Assembly (NCBI RefSeq): GCF_000332175.1 | Contig: NZ_KB235914.1 | Location: forward strand, 2,724,868-2,788,867 | DNA from: Pseudanabaena sp. PCC 6802 | GTDB lineage: Bacteria; Cyanobacteriota; Cyanobacteriia; Pseudanabaenales; Pseudanabaenaceae | DNA length: 64,000 bases | Reading direction: 5' to 3' | Shown: in pieces, positions 43,410-52,770 of the stretch | How the letters are laid out: the number at the start of each line of letters is the position of its first letter | Numbering within the stretch: the stretch's first letter is position 1 | Notes under the pieces: model-generated | Told to the model about the DNA's origin: nothing | Database searches by the model: none | What the model saw: the letters and a program-made list of their open reading frames with translations, nothing else | Program-made: the position numbers and the translations under genes

Positions 43410-44420
43410 ATGAGAGACGTAATTATTATCGGTGCAGGATTATCGGGCTTAGTCTGCGCCCAACGCCTGCGTCAAGCAGGGGTAAATGTCAGAATTGTGG
43501 AGAAAGCCGCAGGCCCGGGCGGACGCATGGCAACCCAACGCATCCAGGGCACCTGGGTCGATCGCGGCACCCAATACATTACCGTGCGCAGCGATGCCTT
43601 TTCCCGATTTATCTATAAGCTAGAAGACAAGGGCATCGTTCAGGAGTGGACGCGCGCCATCTACAAGCTGACTCCCGATGGTCTATTAGCGCCCGATGCC
43701 GATGACATGTATCCGCGCTACTGCTCTCCCCACGGCATGACGGCGATCGCCAAATATCTCGCTGAAGACCAGAACATTACATTTAACCAGCGCATTGTTG
43801 GTGTCGAAGTCAAGGGCGATCTGTGGCATCTCAAGAGCGAAGATGGCGACACATTTACGGCAGGAGCGGTGGTAGCAACTATGCCAGCGCCTCAATTTAT
43901 ACCCCTATTTGAGCCTGTAATGAGTGGAGTGCCAATATTTATCAGAACGCTCAAAATGGTCAAATTTGCGCCCAGCATCATCGTTATGGCAGGCTATCCC
44001 AGCCAGCAAGTCATTCCATCTGAGTGGCAAGCGATCGTTTGCGTAGACGATCCCATGTTGAGTTGGATTGGGTTGGATAGCAGCAAGCATCCCCAAGCAC
44101 AATCGCAACCAGTATTCGTATTTCAAAGTACTGGAGAGTTTGCTCGACTGTCTTTAGATGAAGATAACCTGGAAATTGCGGGTAAACCATTATTAGAAAA
44201 GGTGGGCGACTACCTCGCACCCTGGTTGAGCGAACCCGAGTGGTGGCAGGTACACAGATGGCGCTACGCTTTTGTCCAGGAACCTCTGGGCGTAGCATGT
44301 TTGAGCACGGAAACCCCATTACCTCTAATTTGTGCTGGCGATTGGTGCGCGGGCGATAATCTGGAAGGAGCCTATCAGTCTGGCGGCGATGCCGCTAAAT
44401 CTTTACTGGAAATGCTATAG
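43410..44420 (+). CDS. Renalase-like FAD-dependent oxidoreductase
   Basis: 336 residues. Rossmann dinucleotide-binding motif DVIIIGAGLSGLVCAQRLRQ at the N-terminus, then EKAAGPGGRMATQR and WVDRGTQYITVRS (the renalase-type GRMA-x-R and D-x-G-x-QYFT pattern), and the C-terminal FAD motif CAGDWCAGDNLEGAYQSG. Renalase-like enzymes oxidise aberrant dihydronicotinamide isomers; whether this one does is not known. The C-terminus converges with the site-2 protease gene, overlapping by six bases. Confidence 0.87.
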   Translation: MRDVIIIGAGLSGLVCAQRLRQAGVNVRIVEKAAGPGGRMATQRIQGTWVDRGTQYITVRSDAFSRFIYKLEDKGIVQEWTRAIYKLTPDGLLAPDADDMYPRYCSPHGMTAIAKYLAEDQNITFNQRIVGVEVKGDLWHLKSEDGDTFTAGAVVATMPAPQFIPLFEPVMSGVPIFIRTLKMVKFAPSIIVMAGYPSQQVIPSEWQAIVCVDDPMLSWIGLDSSKHPQAQSQPVFVFQSTGEFARLSLDEDNLEIAGKPLLEKVGDYLAPWLSEPEWWQVHRWRYAFVQEPLGVACLSTETPLPLICAGDWCAGDNLEGAYQSGGDAAKSLLEML

Positions 44421-46226
44421 CAACTCGTTGAACTCCGGACGAGCTAGAAGTTTGGCAAAACTCGGATCTTTTTTGGCACCTGCCTTCAGACTGCCGCGAT
44501 CGCGCTGGAAAGCCTGGCGCAGATTTGCGATCGCAGGCTCTACCTTCCCTTGTTCGGCATAGCAACGTGCTTTATTGTAATAGGCCAAAGCATTTTCTGG
44601 TTGGATAACGATCGCGCGATCGTAACACTGTAAGGCTCGTTCGTAATGCTGCAATTGCGCTAAACAGGTGCCTTGTAATTGCCAAGCATCGTAGTTTTGA
44701 GGATCGTTTGCAACTACATGCTCGCAGTAGGAAATCGCTTTTTCATACCGCTGTAGCTCGTAGAAAAGATGTGCCGATCGCAGCCACGGATCGAGTTCGC
44801 GCGGATCGAGTTGGATAGCGCGATCGCAAACCTGAAGAGCCTCTTCATAACGCTGCAACTGCACGAGTATCTCAACCTGACCCAGCCACGTTGAATGCAG
44901 ACCCCCTTTGTACTTTGACACTGCTTGATAGGTGCCGAGCGCCTCTTCAATGCGATGCAAAGATTGCAGGATCGCTCCCTTTAGGGTCAATAATTTGACT
45001 AGTTCTGACTCCAATTGCGGGTCGGATTTAAGTCCTGAAGCAAGCAGGCGATCGCATTCAGCGAGGGCTTCGTCGTAACGCTGCAAATCGGTTAAGATTT
45101 CAGCTTTACATAAACCAGCCCTCGTGTAATTTGGATCGATTGATAAGATACGTTCAAATTCGGCGATCGCCTCATCGCGACGTTGAAGATTCCATAAAGC
45201 TAAACCGCAATTGAGGCGAATAAACAGCTCGCTGGGCTGAAGCTCTTGGGCTACCATCCAGGCATTCAGGGCATCTTCAAAGTGTTTTTGCTGATATGAA
45301 ACCTCCGCTTTTGCCAGCAGTGCTTCATAGAAATCTGGCTTTAACTCGATTGCGCGCTCGAACGCCGCGATCGCAGCGTCCCATTTACCCGTTCGTTTGA
45401 GCGATTCTCCCTTCTCATACTCAGCTTGGTATGGCTTTAATGTCACCCGTCGTAAGACAACAAATGCCACTAGTATGCCGATCGTCAAGACGGTTGCTGA
45501 ATTTCTGAACAAGCCATATCCCGTTTGGACTAAAAACGGCTCGACACCCAGAACTCTAGTGATATTAGAAATCCACTGCGTAAAGTAAGAGCTAAAGGTG
45601 GGAGAAAGCCAAAATAGGGCGAAAAGAACTGCTACACCATAGCGTTTAACCGACTGCAATCGATTCTGCCATGATTGAGGCAGCCAGGGTTCGACGATTC
45701 CGTAACCATCCAACGAGGGTATCGGTAGAAGGTTAAATACAATGGCGAAAACCTCCAAAAAGATGAGGAAAGCCAATGCTGGGATGTACCATTGCCCCGC
45801 TAGCGGATGCTCTCGCAGTGCTTCCAATCCAGGAACGTTTCTCTCGATCGTTCCCAGTAGAAAAATATCGTCTTTAGTGAAGTTTCCTGCGAGCAGTTTG
45901 TAAATTCCCGCTAAACACAAAGCTACGATCGCGCTTGCCAGAGGCCCTGCGGCGGAAACCAGGCTTTTCCATCGGCGATCGCGCAACAACCCAGTGTTAA
46001 TATAAACCGCCGCCCCAGGCAATCCAATGCCGCCCAAAGCTAGGAACATCATTGGCAGCACTAATGTATAACCAGGATCGATGTACTTGAGCGGATTGAG
46101 AGTTAAATACCCTTTGTCTTTGACAGAGGTGTCGCCGCCCCAATAGGCAACGATCGCATGACCGAATTCATGCAAGCACACGGAAATCAACCACCCCAAG
46201 CAAACAAAAATCGCAACCTGTACCAT
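44415..46226 (-). CDS. Site-2-type (M50) intramembrane metalloprotease with C-terminal TPRs
   Basis: 603 residues. The zinc motif HEFGH (residues 19-23) is in the first helix. A second acid sits in LPIPSLDGYG (the NPDG-type site), after about four further helices. Up to about residue 240 it is membrane-embedded; then come eight or so TPR units (for example KWDAAIAAFERAIELKPDFYE and RYDEALAECDRLL). Such S2P-TPR proteins may process membrane-bound factors with TPR-bound partners. No PDZ domain is visible. Ends overlap the convergent flavoprotein gene. Confidence 0.88.
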   Translation of the reverse strand: MVQVAIFVCLGWLISVCLHEFGHAIVAYWGGDTSVKDKGYLTLNPLKYIDPGYTLVLPMMFLALGGIGLPGAAVYINTGLLRDRRWKSLVSAAGPLASAIVALCLAGIYKLLAGNFTKDDIFLLGTIERNVPGLEALREHPLAGQWYIPALAFLIFLEVFAIVFNLLPIPSLDGYGIVEPWLPQSWQNRLQSVKRYGVAVLFALFWLSPTFSSYFTQWISNITRVLGVEPFLVQTGYGLFRNSATVLTIGILVAFVVLRRVTLKPYQAEYEKGESLKRTGKWDAAIAAFERAIELKPDFYEALLAKAEVSYQQKHFEDALNAWMVAQELQPSELFIRLNCGLALWNLQRRDEAIAEFERILSIDPNYTRAGLCKAEILTDLQRYDEALAECDRLLASGLKSDPQLESELVKLLTLKGAILQSLHRIEEALGTYQAVSKYKGGLHSTWLGQVEILVQLQRYEEALQVCDRAIQLDPRELDPWLRSAHLFYELQRYEKAISYCEHVVANDPQNYDAWQLQGTCLAQLQHYERALQCYDRAIVIQPENALAYYNKARCYAEQGKVEPAIANLRQAFQRDRGSLKAGAKKDPSFAKLLARPEFNELL

Positions 46227-46378
46227 AGCTAATGGTTCTGTGGAGAATATTTACACTATAGGCTAACGAGGAGAGTAGCGATCGCGATCGCTCTGCACCT
46301 GCGATCGCGATCGCAGGTCAATTCCTGAGTTTCTACTAAAATACATTGCCGAGTACCTAACAACAGAAAGACCAGTTT

Positions 46379-47374
46379 ATGAATATCAATCTCGATCGGG
46401 AAAAAACTAAGTTTGCGGCGTGGCGATCTGCTCTTATGGTAACTGGCTCGGTTTTGTTAGTAGGCTTAGCAGGTTGCAACTCGACTCCAACAACTCCGAC
46501 AACATCACCTCAAACGACAAATACTAGTACTACAACTGCAAACAACCAAACTTCAACTACCTCGCCTCAAGTCACGAATACCGACACTACCAGTGCAAAC
46601 AATAGCGATCCAAGCAAACGGTTAATCGGTCAATGGCAAGGTAAATACGAAGGGAAAAACGTCGTTATGATTTTCACCCCTGAATCGAAGTTGTTTGCAT
46701 CCGTGGGAGGAGAAAAGAAGGTGTACGAGCTTTTCTACAGACTAGATACCACAACCAATCCCATCCACTTTGATGTATTTGAGAACTTTGAAACGCTAAA
46801 AAAAGGCGAGGTCACAAAAACAATTTTGGAGTTTACTCCAGAGGGGCAACTGCGCGTTCAAATGGAAGGTACTAATCCCAAGACTCCCCGCCCAACGAGT
46901 TTTAACGCTAAAGCCACTGTCCTCAAAAAAATATCCGATTCCACCACACCACCGCAAAATCTTCAAACCGCTAACCCACTTAACAATCAACTTCAGAGAG
47001 CTATTCAAGCCGAAGGCAAAACCTATATTGGCAGTCTTAATCGAGCATCTCAAGCTTACTTCCTCGAAAAGAATAGCTTTACTGATGACATCGACCAATT
47101 AGGTATTGGCATTTCCAAAGAAACCAGAAATTATTCCTACAGTCTCGTAGTAATTGATGCGAAAAAAGCAGTGCAAACACTTGGGATCGCCAAGCGAGAC
47201 GATGTCAAAAGCTATACAGGTCTGACTTACGTCACCTCAGACAAAAATAACGAAGCGATACCCAAGGCGATTCTTTGCGAGAGCGATCGCCCGACTACCC
47301 AAAAACCAACTCCACCTGAAGTCATAAATAACGAGGCACAATGCCCGACTGGGTATACTCAGTATCGTCCCTAG
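46379..47374 (+). CDS. Lipoprotein with C-terminal pilin-G/H-type domain
   Basis: 331 residues. Lipobox LAGC at residues about 30-33, so Cys33 would be lipidated. A Thr/Ser/Asn-rich linker with repeated TTSPQxTNT motifs follows, then a beta-rich domain (LIGQWQGKYEGKNVVMIF, residues about 85-180). The C-terminal part, from LQRAIQAEGKTYIGSLNRAS and AYFLEKNSFTDDIDQLGIGI, matches the cyanobacterial type IV pilin-like G/H domain, here without a pilin signal. Two cysteines near the end could pair. Thus a pilin-type globular domain presented on a lipid anchor. Confidence 0.78.
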   Translation: MNINLDREKTKFAAWRSALMVTGSVLLVGLAGCNSTPTTPTTSPQTTNTSTTTANNQTSTTSPQVTNTDTTSANNSDPSKRLIGQWQGKYEGKNVVMIFTPESKLFASVGGEKKVYELFYRLDTTTNPIHFDVFENFETLKKGEVTKTILEFTPEGQLRVQMEGTNPKTPRPTSFNAKATVLKKISDSTTPPQNLQTANPLNNQLQRAIQAEGKTYIGSLNRASQAYFLEKNSFTDDIDQLGIGISKETRNYSYSLVVIDAKKAVQTLGIAKRDDVKSYTGLTYVTSDKNNEAIPKAILCESDRPTTQKPTPPEVINNEAQCPTGYTQYRP

Positions 47375-47467
47375 CATTACATCACTGCTCGTAGAAATTG
47401 TGATGGAGGGCGCATAATTACTCCCCCATCACAGCAGTAAAAATTTCTGAGATTGCAGATGGCTGAT

Positions 47468-47974
47468 TTAAAACTGGAAGCCAACCCCACCCTGGACTGA
47501 GGTGGCAGTTCTACCGTCGTTGTAGCCGTTAATTGCTACGACCGCGTTGCTGTATAGCAGTACGTTTTTATTCAGGCTCACTTCAATCCCTGGCTGTAGG
47601 GCAAATGCATTGCGATCGCCCGTCAGAGAATTACTATTATTACTGGGAACGACCGACGCACCCGCACCCAGGTAAACATTAGTACGATTACCTAAAGGAA
47701 CATCATAGGAAAATGTTGGTACGATCGAAGTGCCGCCATTTCCTAGTAATACTGAAGTACGGAAAGAAACTGGCACTTCCTCAAACTTATATCTACCCGT
47801 AATATTGCCACCTAATCTAGAAGAAGTGTCGCTGTTAATCCCACCTAGAGAGACTCCTGCACCTAAATAACTACTAGGAATTCGCGCTTCATCTGCTTTT
47901 GCAGGAAGAGAAACGAGCGCAGCAATTGTCAGCACAAATGCAGAAGTTAATCCATATTTAGCTAGATTTTTCAT
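47468..47974 (-). CDS. Small outer-membrane beta-barrel protein
   Basis: 168 residues. Signal peptide (MKNLAKYG, hydrophobic core, AKA-D), then about eight amphipathic strands in 145 residues (SYLGAGVSLGGINSDTSS, GNITGRYKFEEVPVSFRTSV, NVYLGAGASVVPSNNS, SVQGGVGFQF). The last residue is Phe as in typical outer-membrane barrels. Size fits an OmpA/OmpX-type barrel. No specific role can be read from the sequence; the neighbouring minus-strand gene is about 100 bases upstream. Confidence 0.75.
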   Translation of the reverse strand: MKNLAKYGLTSAFVLTIAALVSLPAKADEARIPSSYLGAGVSLGGINSDTSSRLGGNITGRYKFEEVPVSFRTSVLLGNGGTSIVPTFSYDVPLGNRTNVYLGAGASVVPSNNSNSLTGDRNAFALQPGIEVSLNKNVLLYSNAVVAINGYNDGRTATSVQGGVGFQF

Positions 47975-48070
47975 ATTAGTTGTCTGTCGATTTCTTGTGA
48001 GGACATTTAAAGAGACTCGACCGACTTAACCTTGTTCCTCGACACTGCTCCCTGCACTTAAAATCTACCT

Positions 48071-48346
48071 TTATGGATAGAAGAACGCGATCGCAAACGT
48101 CAGCCAATCTAGCAACGATCGAGGTTTGGCCGTATTGCCCCATCGCGTGAACCAGTTACCAAGATCGCTGATAAACTGCAAAACTTGTTGGAAAACCTGC
48201 TGCGGGCCAATACCCGTAAACACCTGCAACCCAAATACAACCAGTGCAATAAGGAATGCTGTCTTAAACGTCGTTTTAATAATGCTGAATAGACCAAACA
48301 GCAGCAAGACCGAAACCACAAATGCGCCAATTACTAATGGACTCAT
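48071..48346 (-). CDS. Small membrane protein, conserved-hypothetical type
   Basis: 91 residues with two hydrophobic helices (residues about 5-22 and 27-45) followed by an amphipathic part containing VFQQVLQFISDLGNWFTRWG and a hydrophobic C-terminus (LDWLTFAIAFFYP). No family named. On the same strand as, and upstream of, the small barrel gene. Confidence 0.6.
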   Translation of the reverse strand: MSPLVIGAFVVSVLLLFGLFSIIKTTFKTAFLIALVVFGLQVFTGIGPQQVFQQVLQFISDLGNWFTRWGNTAKPRSLLDWLTFAIAFFYP

Positions 48347-48460
48347 ATGGTCTAAAATTCCATTTCTACTTCAACAGCCTATATTCTAATCAAAGACATG
48401 GCTTCAGAACTTTTCGATCCCCAATAACGTCTTCTTAATCAATAATTAACAATTAGTAAC

Positions 48461-48557
48461 TATAGCAATCACAAATGATTCGTGAAAAATGGGGTGTGGG
48501 GCTGCGCCCCACGCAAGGGTAGAACCACTGCACCCCGTTCGTAAATGATTTAGCATC
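48461..48557 (+). repeat. Hairpin-containing intergenic element with TATAGCAATC end
   Basis: Starts TATAGCAATCACAAATGATT and ends with AAATGATTTAGCATCC. Inside is GTGGGGC-TGC-GCCCCAC, a perfect seven-base-pair hairpin, then GGGTAGAACCACTGCACCCC. The internal layout resembles MITE A although the ends differ. Confidence 0.5.
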
Positions 48558-48643
48558 CTAAATATATTTCGTTGCTTCATGCGTGCGATCGCCGAATTAG
48601 GGCAACTTTAATTAAACAGTCAAACTGTCAGAGGTCTAGAACT

Positions 48644-49357
48644 ATGCGCAGATTTAGTAGATTTTTACCCCTTTTGCTAGTGTTCGCATGTTTGCCAGCA
48701 GCGGCAGAACCAGTATTTGAAGAATCAGTAGACCAATTCTTTACCGAAGCGCCTGCAACTGTGGCGGCTGAGTCGCCAGTCATAGATGAAGCGATCGCTC
48801 AAGTGGTAGACGCAAACTTGATGACAAAGGACTCTGAGGGCAAATTCCATCCCGAGGCAATTATGAGTCGCGCTGAGATTGCCACTATTCTAGTTAAGGC
48901 ATTCAGGCTGGAAACTCTGAAACCCACTGTCACTACACCCATCAAATTTAATGACGTACCGAGTTCCCATTGGGCGGCAAAAGATATCGAAATTGCCGTA
49001 AGAACGGGTACAATGGAAGGCTATGAGAAAGGAAGATTCTTTCCTAACCAAAGAATTAATCGAGCCGAAGCATTTGCGATTTTTGCCAATGCCTACGGAG
49101 TCTTTCAGTTTCCTGAAGCCACTGTTAACGAGATATTAGACCCATACCCGGATGCGAAAGACTTACCCAAATGGTCGAGGAGAGCAATGGCAACTGCTCT
49201 TAATGAAGGATTCGTGAATCTAGGTACCGATCGCCAAATTAATCCCCTCAATCCCATGAGGCGCAGCGATATGGCCTATGCTTTGAGCAAATTTCTAGAA
49301 AAGGAACGAGGTCGCTATCCCATAAATTCCCCATTGCGTAAGGGGCCTTTGCGGTGA
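48644..49357 (+). CDS. Secreted SLH-domain protein
   Basis: 237 residues from ATG 48644, which has GAGG about ten bases upstream and leads straight into a signal peptide (MRRFSRFLPLLLVFACLPAA). After an acidic linker there are three S-layer-homology modules: DANLMTKDSEGKFHPEAIMS with RAEIATILVKAF, DVPSSHWAAKDIEIAVRTG with GRFFPNQRINRAEAFAIFA, and YPDAKDLPKWSRRAMATALN with NPMRRSDMAYALS. SLH domains bind peptidoglycan-linked polymers. Unlike cyanobacterial SomA-type porins there is no barrel after them. Confidence 0.85.
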   Translation: MRRFSRFLPLLLVFACLPAAAEPVFEESVDQFFTEAPATVAAESPVIDEAIAQVVDANLMTKDSEGKFHPEAIMSRAEIATILVKAFRLETLKPTVTTPIKFNDVPSSHWAAKDIEIAVRTGTMEGYEKGRFFPNQRINRAEAFAIFANAYGVFQFPEATVNEILDPYPDAKDLPKWSRRAMATALNEGFVNLGTDRQINPLNPMRRSDMAYALSKFLEKERGRYPINSPLRKGPLR

Positions 49358-49454
49358 TGGGTAAAGGGTCTGCTCCAAAGTTTAGCTGAACCGGGTGGCA
49401 TAATTCCTGAGAGGAACTTAACTAAATTGTCGGCATGAAGCGATAGTATAGGTC

Positions 49455-49545
49455 ATTGAGTATAGCTATACCGAATAAGGATTTAAAACGGGGTGGGGTT
49501 CTACCCCTACCCTCCCACCTAAACTCAAAGGATTACTGCTATACC
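49455..49545 (+). repeat. Possible MITE-like element upstream of trpA
   Basis: GTATAGCTATACCGAATAAG at the left and GGATTACTGCTATACC at the right are roughly inverted; the interior GGGGTGGGGTTCTACCCCTA forms a hairpin. The weak ends make this uncertain. The rest of 49358-49582 shows no gene. Confidence 0.35.
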
Positions 49546-49582
49546 TCGCTGTTAATCGACTTACTTGTTAGAACGTTAACCT

Positions 49583-50377
49583 ATGATTTCTGTCTCTGCC
49601 CAGTTTGAGCAGTTGCGTGCTAAAGGGCAGGTAGCCCTCATCCCCTTTATTACGGCTGGCGACCCCGATCTTGACACTACAGCCGCTGCCTTGCGGCAGC
49701 TCGATCGCAATGGTGCCGATCTAATTGAATTGGGCATTCCCTACTCCGATCCACTCGCAGATGGTCCTGTGATCCAGGCTGCTGCCACCCGATCGCTTGC
49801 CAAGGGGACAACGCTGGATAAGGTTTTGGACGTAGTGAAAACCGTTGCACCCGAGTTGCGATCGCCCATAATTCTATTTACCTATTACAACCCCATTCTG
49901 AATCTGGGGATTGAGAAATTTTTGCAACGCATTTATGAAGCGGGTGCCAGAGGGCTGGTAGTGCCAGATTTACCGCTCGAAGAAGCACAAAGCTTGCTAG
50001 AACCAGCTACCAGGATTGGGATCGAGGTGATTTTGTTAGTTGCACCCACCAGTCCGTTAGCCAGACTAGAAGCGATCGCGGCTCAGTCTCAGGGGTTTAT
50101 TTATCTGGTTAGCACCACAGGCGTAACCGGAATGCGCGATCGAGTTGGTAAGGGCGTACAGCAGATGCTAGAGACGTTGCGGACGCTAACCGATAAACCG
50201 CTTGGTGTGGGGTTTGGGATCTCCCAACCCGAACATGCCAGCCAGGTGGCGCAATGGCATGCTGACGCTGTAATCGTTGGTAGTGCTATGGTAAAGCGAC
50301 TGGCAGAACCGGATGGTTTGCAAAGTATCGCCGAATTATGTAGTAGTCTAAAGCGAGCAATCTCCCTTAGTGCTTAG
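49583..50377 (+). CDS. trpA: Tryptophan synthase alpha subunit
   Basis: 264 residues. Converts indole-3-glycerol phosphate to indole and glyceraldehyde-3-phosphate, passing indole to TrpB. TIM-barrel landmarks: [11 protein letters not shown], the catalytic Glu in [19 protein letters not shown] with the catalytic Asp in [32 protein letters not shown] and GFGISQPE. Full length. trpB is not nearby, as usual in cyanobacteria. The next gene starts 13 bases after the stop. Confidence 0.97.
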   Translation: MISVSAQFEQLRAKGQVALIPFITAGDPDLDTTAAALRQLDRNGADLIELGIPYSDPLADGPVIQAAATRSLAKGTTLDKVLDVVKTVAPELRSPIILFTYYNPILNLGIEKFLQRIYEAGARGLVVPDLPLEEAQSLLEPATRIGIEVILLVAPTSPLARLEAIAAQSQGFIYLVSTTGVTGMRDRVGKGVQQMLETLRTLTDKPLGVGFGISQPEHASQVAQWHADAVIVGSAMVKRLAEPDGLQSIAELCSSLKRAISLSA

Positions 50378-50390
50378 TTTTTTGCTTAAG

Positions 50391-51611
50391 ATGACTTCTA
50401 TATTTTTCTACTTTCCGCTAGCGCTGGTCATGTCGCTTACTCCCGTTGGTTGGGTGGCGGTGGGTGCGCTGGCCTTTATTCTGCTGTTATTGCTGCTGTG
50501 GTGGTTATTTGAGTTGCAGTACCGAGGTCGGGCTGGTAACCGCTTGGAACTGAGTCGAGGTGATTGGCAACTCGAAGTCCACACACCTGAACACTACACG
50601 CTCAACGGCGAATTTACTGCTGTTAATCAAACCAGGAAGCTAGATATTTTCCTAACGGAGGTAACTGCCGAGCTAACTTTACTAGCCGATCGCAGTTTGG
50701 CAGGCGTAACGCATCGGATCGCGATCGCCTCGCAGCATCCAGATGCACCCAGCCGTGCCGACAAATACTGGGAAGCCTATATTGTCAAAGGCGGTCGCAC
50801 GACGGGTCTAGAAGTGCAAATTGACATCGAAGGCTCCCATCTCGACACCTTACGAGCGGCGTGGGTAAGAGTAAACTATGTCACCTATGGCCCCGGCGGT
50901 AGGGTTCCCAAGGTCAGGCATTGCGTAATTCCCTTACAGTTTCCAGAGCCGGAGACTATAGAACGGTGGCGGCCAACGGCAAATGCTGACGTTTTACCAA
51001 TTCGCACTCACCTGCTATCGACTTTAGATACACCAGTTGACGTGATGCGCCGCTACGTTACTCCCCACGCCCAGCCTGGCGATATTGTCACGATTGGCGA
51101 GTCGCCTTTAGCAATTATGCAGGGACGCATGCGGCACCCTACTGAAATTAAACCGGGCTGGCTAGCCAAACGTTTGTGTTATTACTTTTTGCCTACATCC
51201 AGTTTGGCAACTGCCTGCGGCTTGCAATCGCTGGTTGATGAAGTGGGAGCCTGGCGGGTTGCCTTGGCATTTATTTTCGGTTCGATCGCTAAAGTCATTT
51301 TCCGCATTCCTGGTATGTTTTATGTTTTAGCTGGCGGGCAGGCGCGCCTGGTTGACGATGTCACGGGTACGTTACCGCCCTACGACCAGTTTGTGGTGCT
51401 GGGACCCGCACGAGCGCAGGCAGTTGTGAATGAAATTTTGGCAGAAACTGGTTTAGAGGCGGCGATCGTTGATGTAAACGATCTCAAAGCGGTTAGTATA
51501 TTAGCAGCAACTCCTGGAGTTTCTAATGAGTTGCTAAACCAGGCATTGTTACTTAACCCAGCGGGCAACGCCGCCGAACAAACTCCTATAGTCTTGATTA
51601 GACCTAACTAA
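50391..51611 (+). CDS. CofE-like (F420-0:gamma-glutamyl-ligase-like) protein
   Basis: 406 residues from ATG 50391; a GTG at 50370 overlapping trpA is an alternative. An N-terminal hydrophobic helix (residues about 5-37) anchors it. The ligase-like part shows PIRTHLLSTLDTPVDVMRRY, PGDIVTIGESPLAIMQGRM, GAWRVALAFIFGSIAKVIFR, GMFYVLAGGQARLVDDVTGT and DQFVVLGPARAQAVVNEILA. Cyanobacteria in general are not known to use F420 widely, so the substrate may be different. Four bases separate it from the acetyltransferase gene, suggesting an operon with trpA. Confidence 0.8.
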   Translation: MTSIFFYFPLALVMSLTPVGWVAVGALAFILLLLLLWWLFELQYRGRAGNRLELSRGDWQLEVHTPEHYTLNGEFTAVNQTRKLDIFLTEVTAELTLLADRSLAGVTHRIAIASQHPDAPSRADKYWEAYIVKGGRTTGLEVQIDIEGSHLDTLRAAWVRVNYVTYGPGGRVPKVRHCVIPLQFPEPETIERWRPTANADVLPIRTHLLSTLDTPVDVMRRYVTPHAQPGDIVTIGESPLAIMQGRMRHPTEIKPGWLAKRLCYYFLPTSSLATACGLQSLVDEVGAWRVALAFIFGSIAKVIFRIPGMFYVLAGGQARLVDDVTGTLPPYDQFVVLGPARAQAVVNEILAETGLEAAIVDVNDLKAVSILAATPGVSNELLNQALLLNPAGNAAEQTPIVLIRPN

Positions 51612-51615
51612 ACCT

Positions 51616-52770
51616 ATGCAAGCCTTTTCAACCACAGGCAGTACGATTCGTCCAATGCAGCACCGCGATCTAGAAGCGATCGAACAATTGCAACTGGCTG
51701 GAGATCTTTGTGGTGCATCTTTGGAATCGACGCAATACAAGCGTAGAGCTAGAAACTGGTTTCCTTTAGTGCAATTTGTCAGTTGGTTCCCCAATCCGAT
51801 TCAGCATCTGTGCCGTATATATGTTGCGGAAGTTAACGGGCAAGTTGTCGGATTTATTCGCGTTTCGCCCTTCAACAGCAGCCGCAGTACTTGGCAAATT
51901 GACGAAATCGAGGTTGCCCAAGGCAGTTCGCGCGCGGCAATAGGGACGCATTTGATCCGCTATTGCTTGGAAGCTTGCTGGGAAGCACGTACCTGGCTGC
52001 TAGAGGTGGATGTCAATGCTAAGGACGCGATCGCTCTGTACCGTCAAAATGGTTTCCAGCCCCTTGCTCAGCTTACAGACTGGGAAATATCGGCGGAGGG
52101 CTTGACGGACTTGGCGCAGCATCAGCCCGATCTGCCCAATTTATTGCCGGTTAGCAATGCCGATGCTATTTTGCTCTATCAACTCGATACCGCCTCCCTG
52201 CCACCCCAGATTCGGCAGGTCTACGATATCAGCGTCAATGATTTTCGTTGCAGCCTTGTGGATCGCCTGATCGGTCACAGTCAGTACATGCTGAACAATG
52301 TTCGGGAAGTATCTGGCTACGTCTACGAGCCGCAGCGCAAAGCAGCGATCGCTTACTTTTCCGTGCTCGTTCGCCATCCGGCCAGCAAGCCTCAAACTAA
52401 GCGATCTGCCCAACCAGCGCACCGCGCTCAGATTACCGTCCATCCCGCCTATACCTGGTTATATGCCGAGCTAATGGCACAAATTGCCAGAATCATTCGG
52501 CAGCAAGCAGGTAGCGATCGGTATTCCCTCTGGGTTTCATCCGCAGATTATCAACCGGAACGCGAAGCTTACTTCGAGCAAATCCAAGCTGCGACTAGAA
52601 GCCACGGCTTATTGATGGCTAGATCGGTATGGCACAAGATCCGCGAAGCTAAGCCTGCGCTGGATGCACTGCAACTTTCTAAAATGCTCTCAGGATTTCA
52701 GCCCGCTCACAAACCCGTACCTGGAAGGATTGATGCTATCCCTCCCGCTCATCCCGATGAATTATCTTGA
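51616..52770 (+). CDS. GNAT-family acetyltransferase with C-terminal extension
   Basis: 384 residues. The N-terminal GNAT fold (residues about 5-160) has STWQIDEIEVAQGSSRAAIG (the acetyl-CoA-binding beta4-alpha3 region, with the usual Q/R-x-x-G loop reduced to SSRAAIG) and CWEARTWLLEVDVNAKDAIALYRQNGFQPL, where DAIALYRQNGF is the typical GNAT ending. The remaining 220 residues contain a second, unassigned domain possibly of GNAT type. Substrate unknown. Third gene of the trpA cluster. Confidence 0.8.
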   Translation: MQAFSTTGSTIRPMQHRDLEAIEQLQLAGDLCGASLESTQYKRRARNWFPLVQFVSWFPNPIQHLCRIYVAEVNGQVVGFIRVSPFNSSRSTWQIDEIEVAQGSSRAAIGTHLIRYCLEACWEARTWLLEVDVNAKDAIALYRQNGFQPLAQLTDWEISAEGLTDLAQHQPDLPNLLPVSNADAILLYQLDTASLPPQIRQVYDISVNDFRCSLVDRLIGHSQYMLNNVREVSGYVYEPQRKAAIAYFSVLVRHPASKPQTKRSAQPAHRAQITVHPAYTWLYAELMAQIARIIRQQAGSDRYSLWVSSADYQPEREAYFEQIQAATRSHGLLMARSVWHKIREAKPALDALQLSKMLSGFQPAHKPVPGRIDAIPPAHPDELS

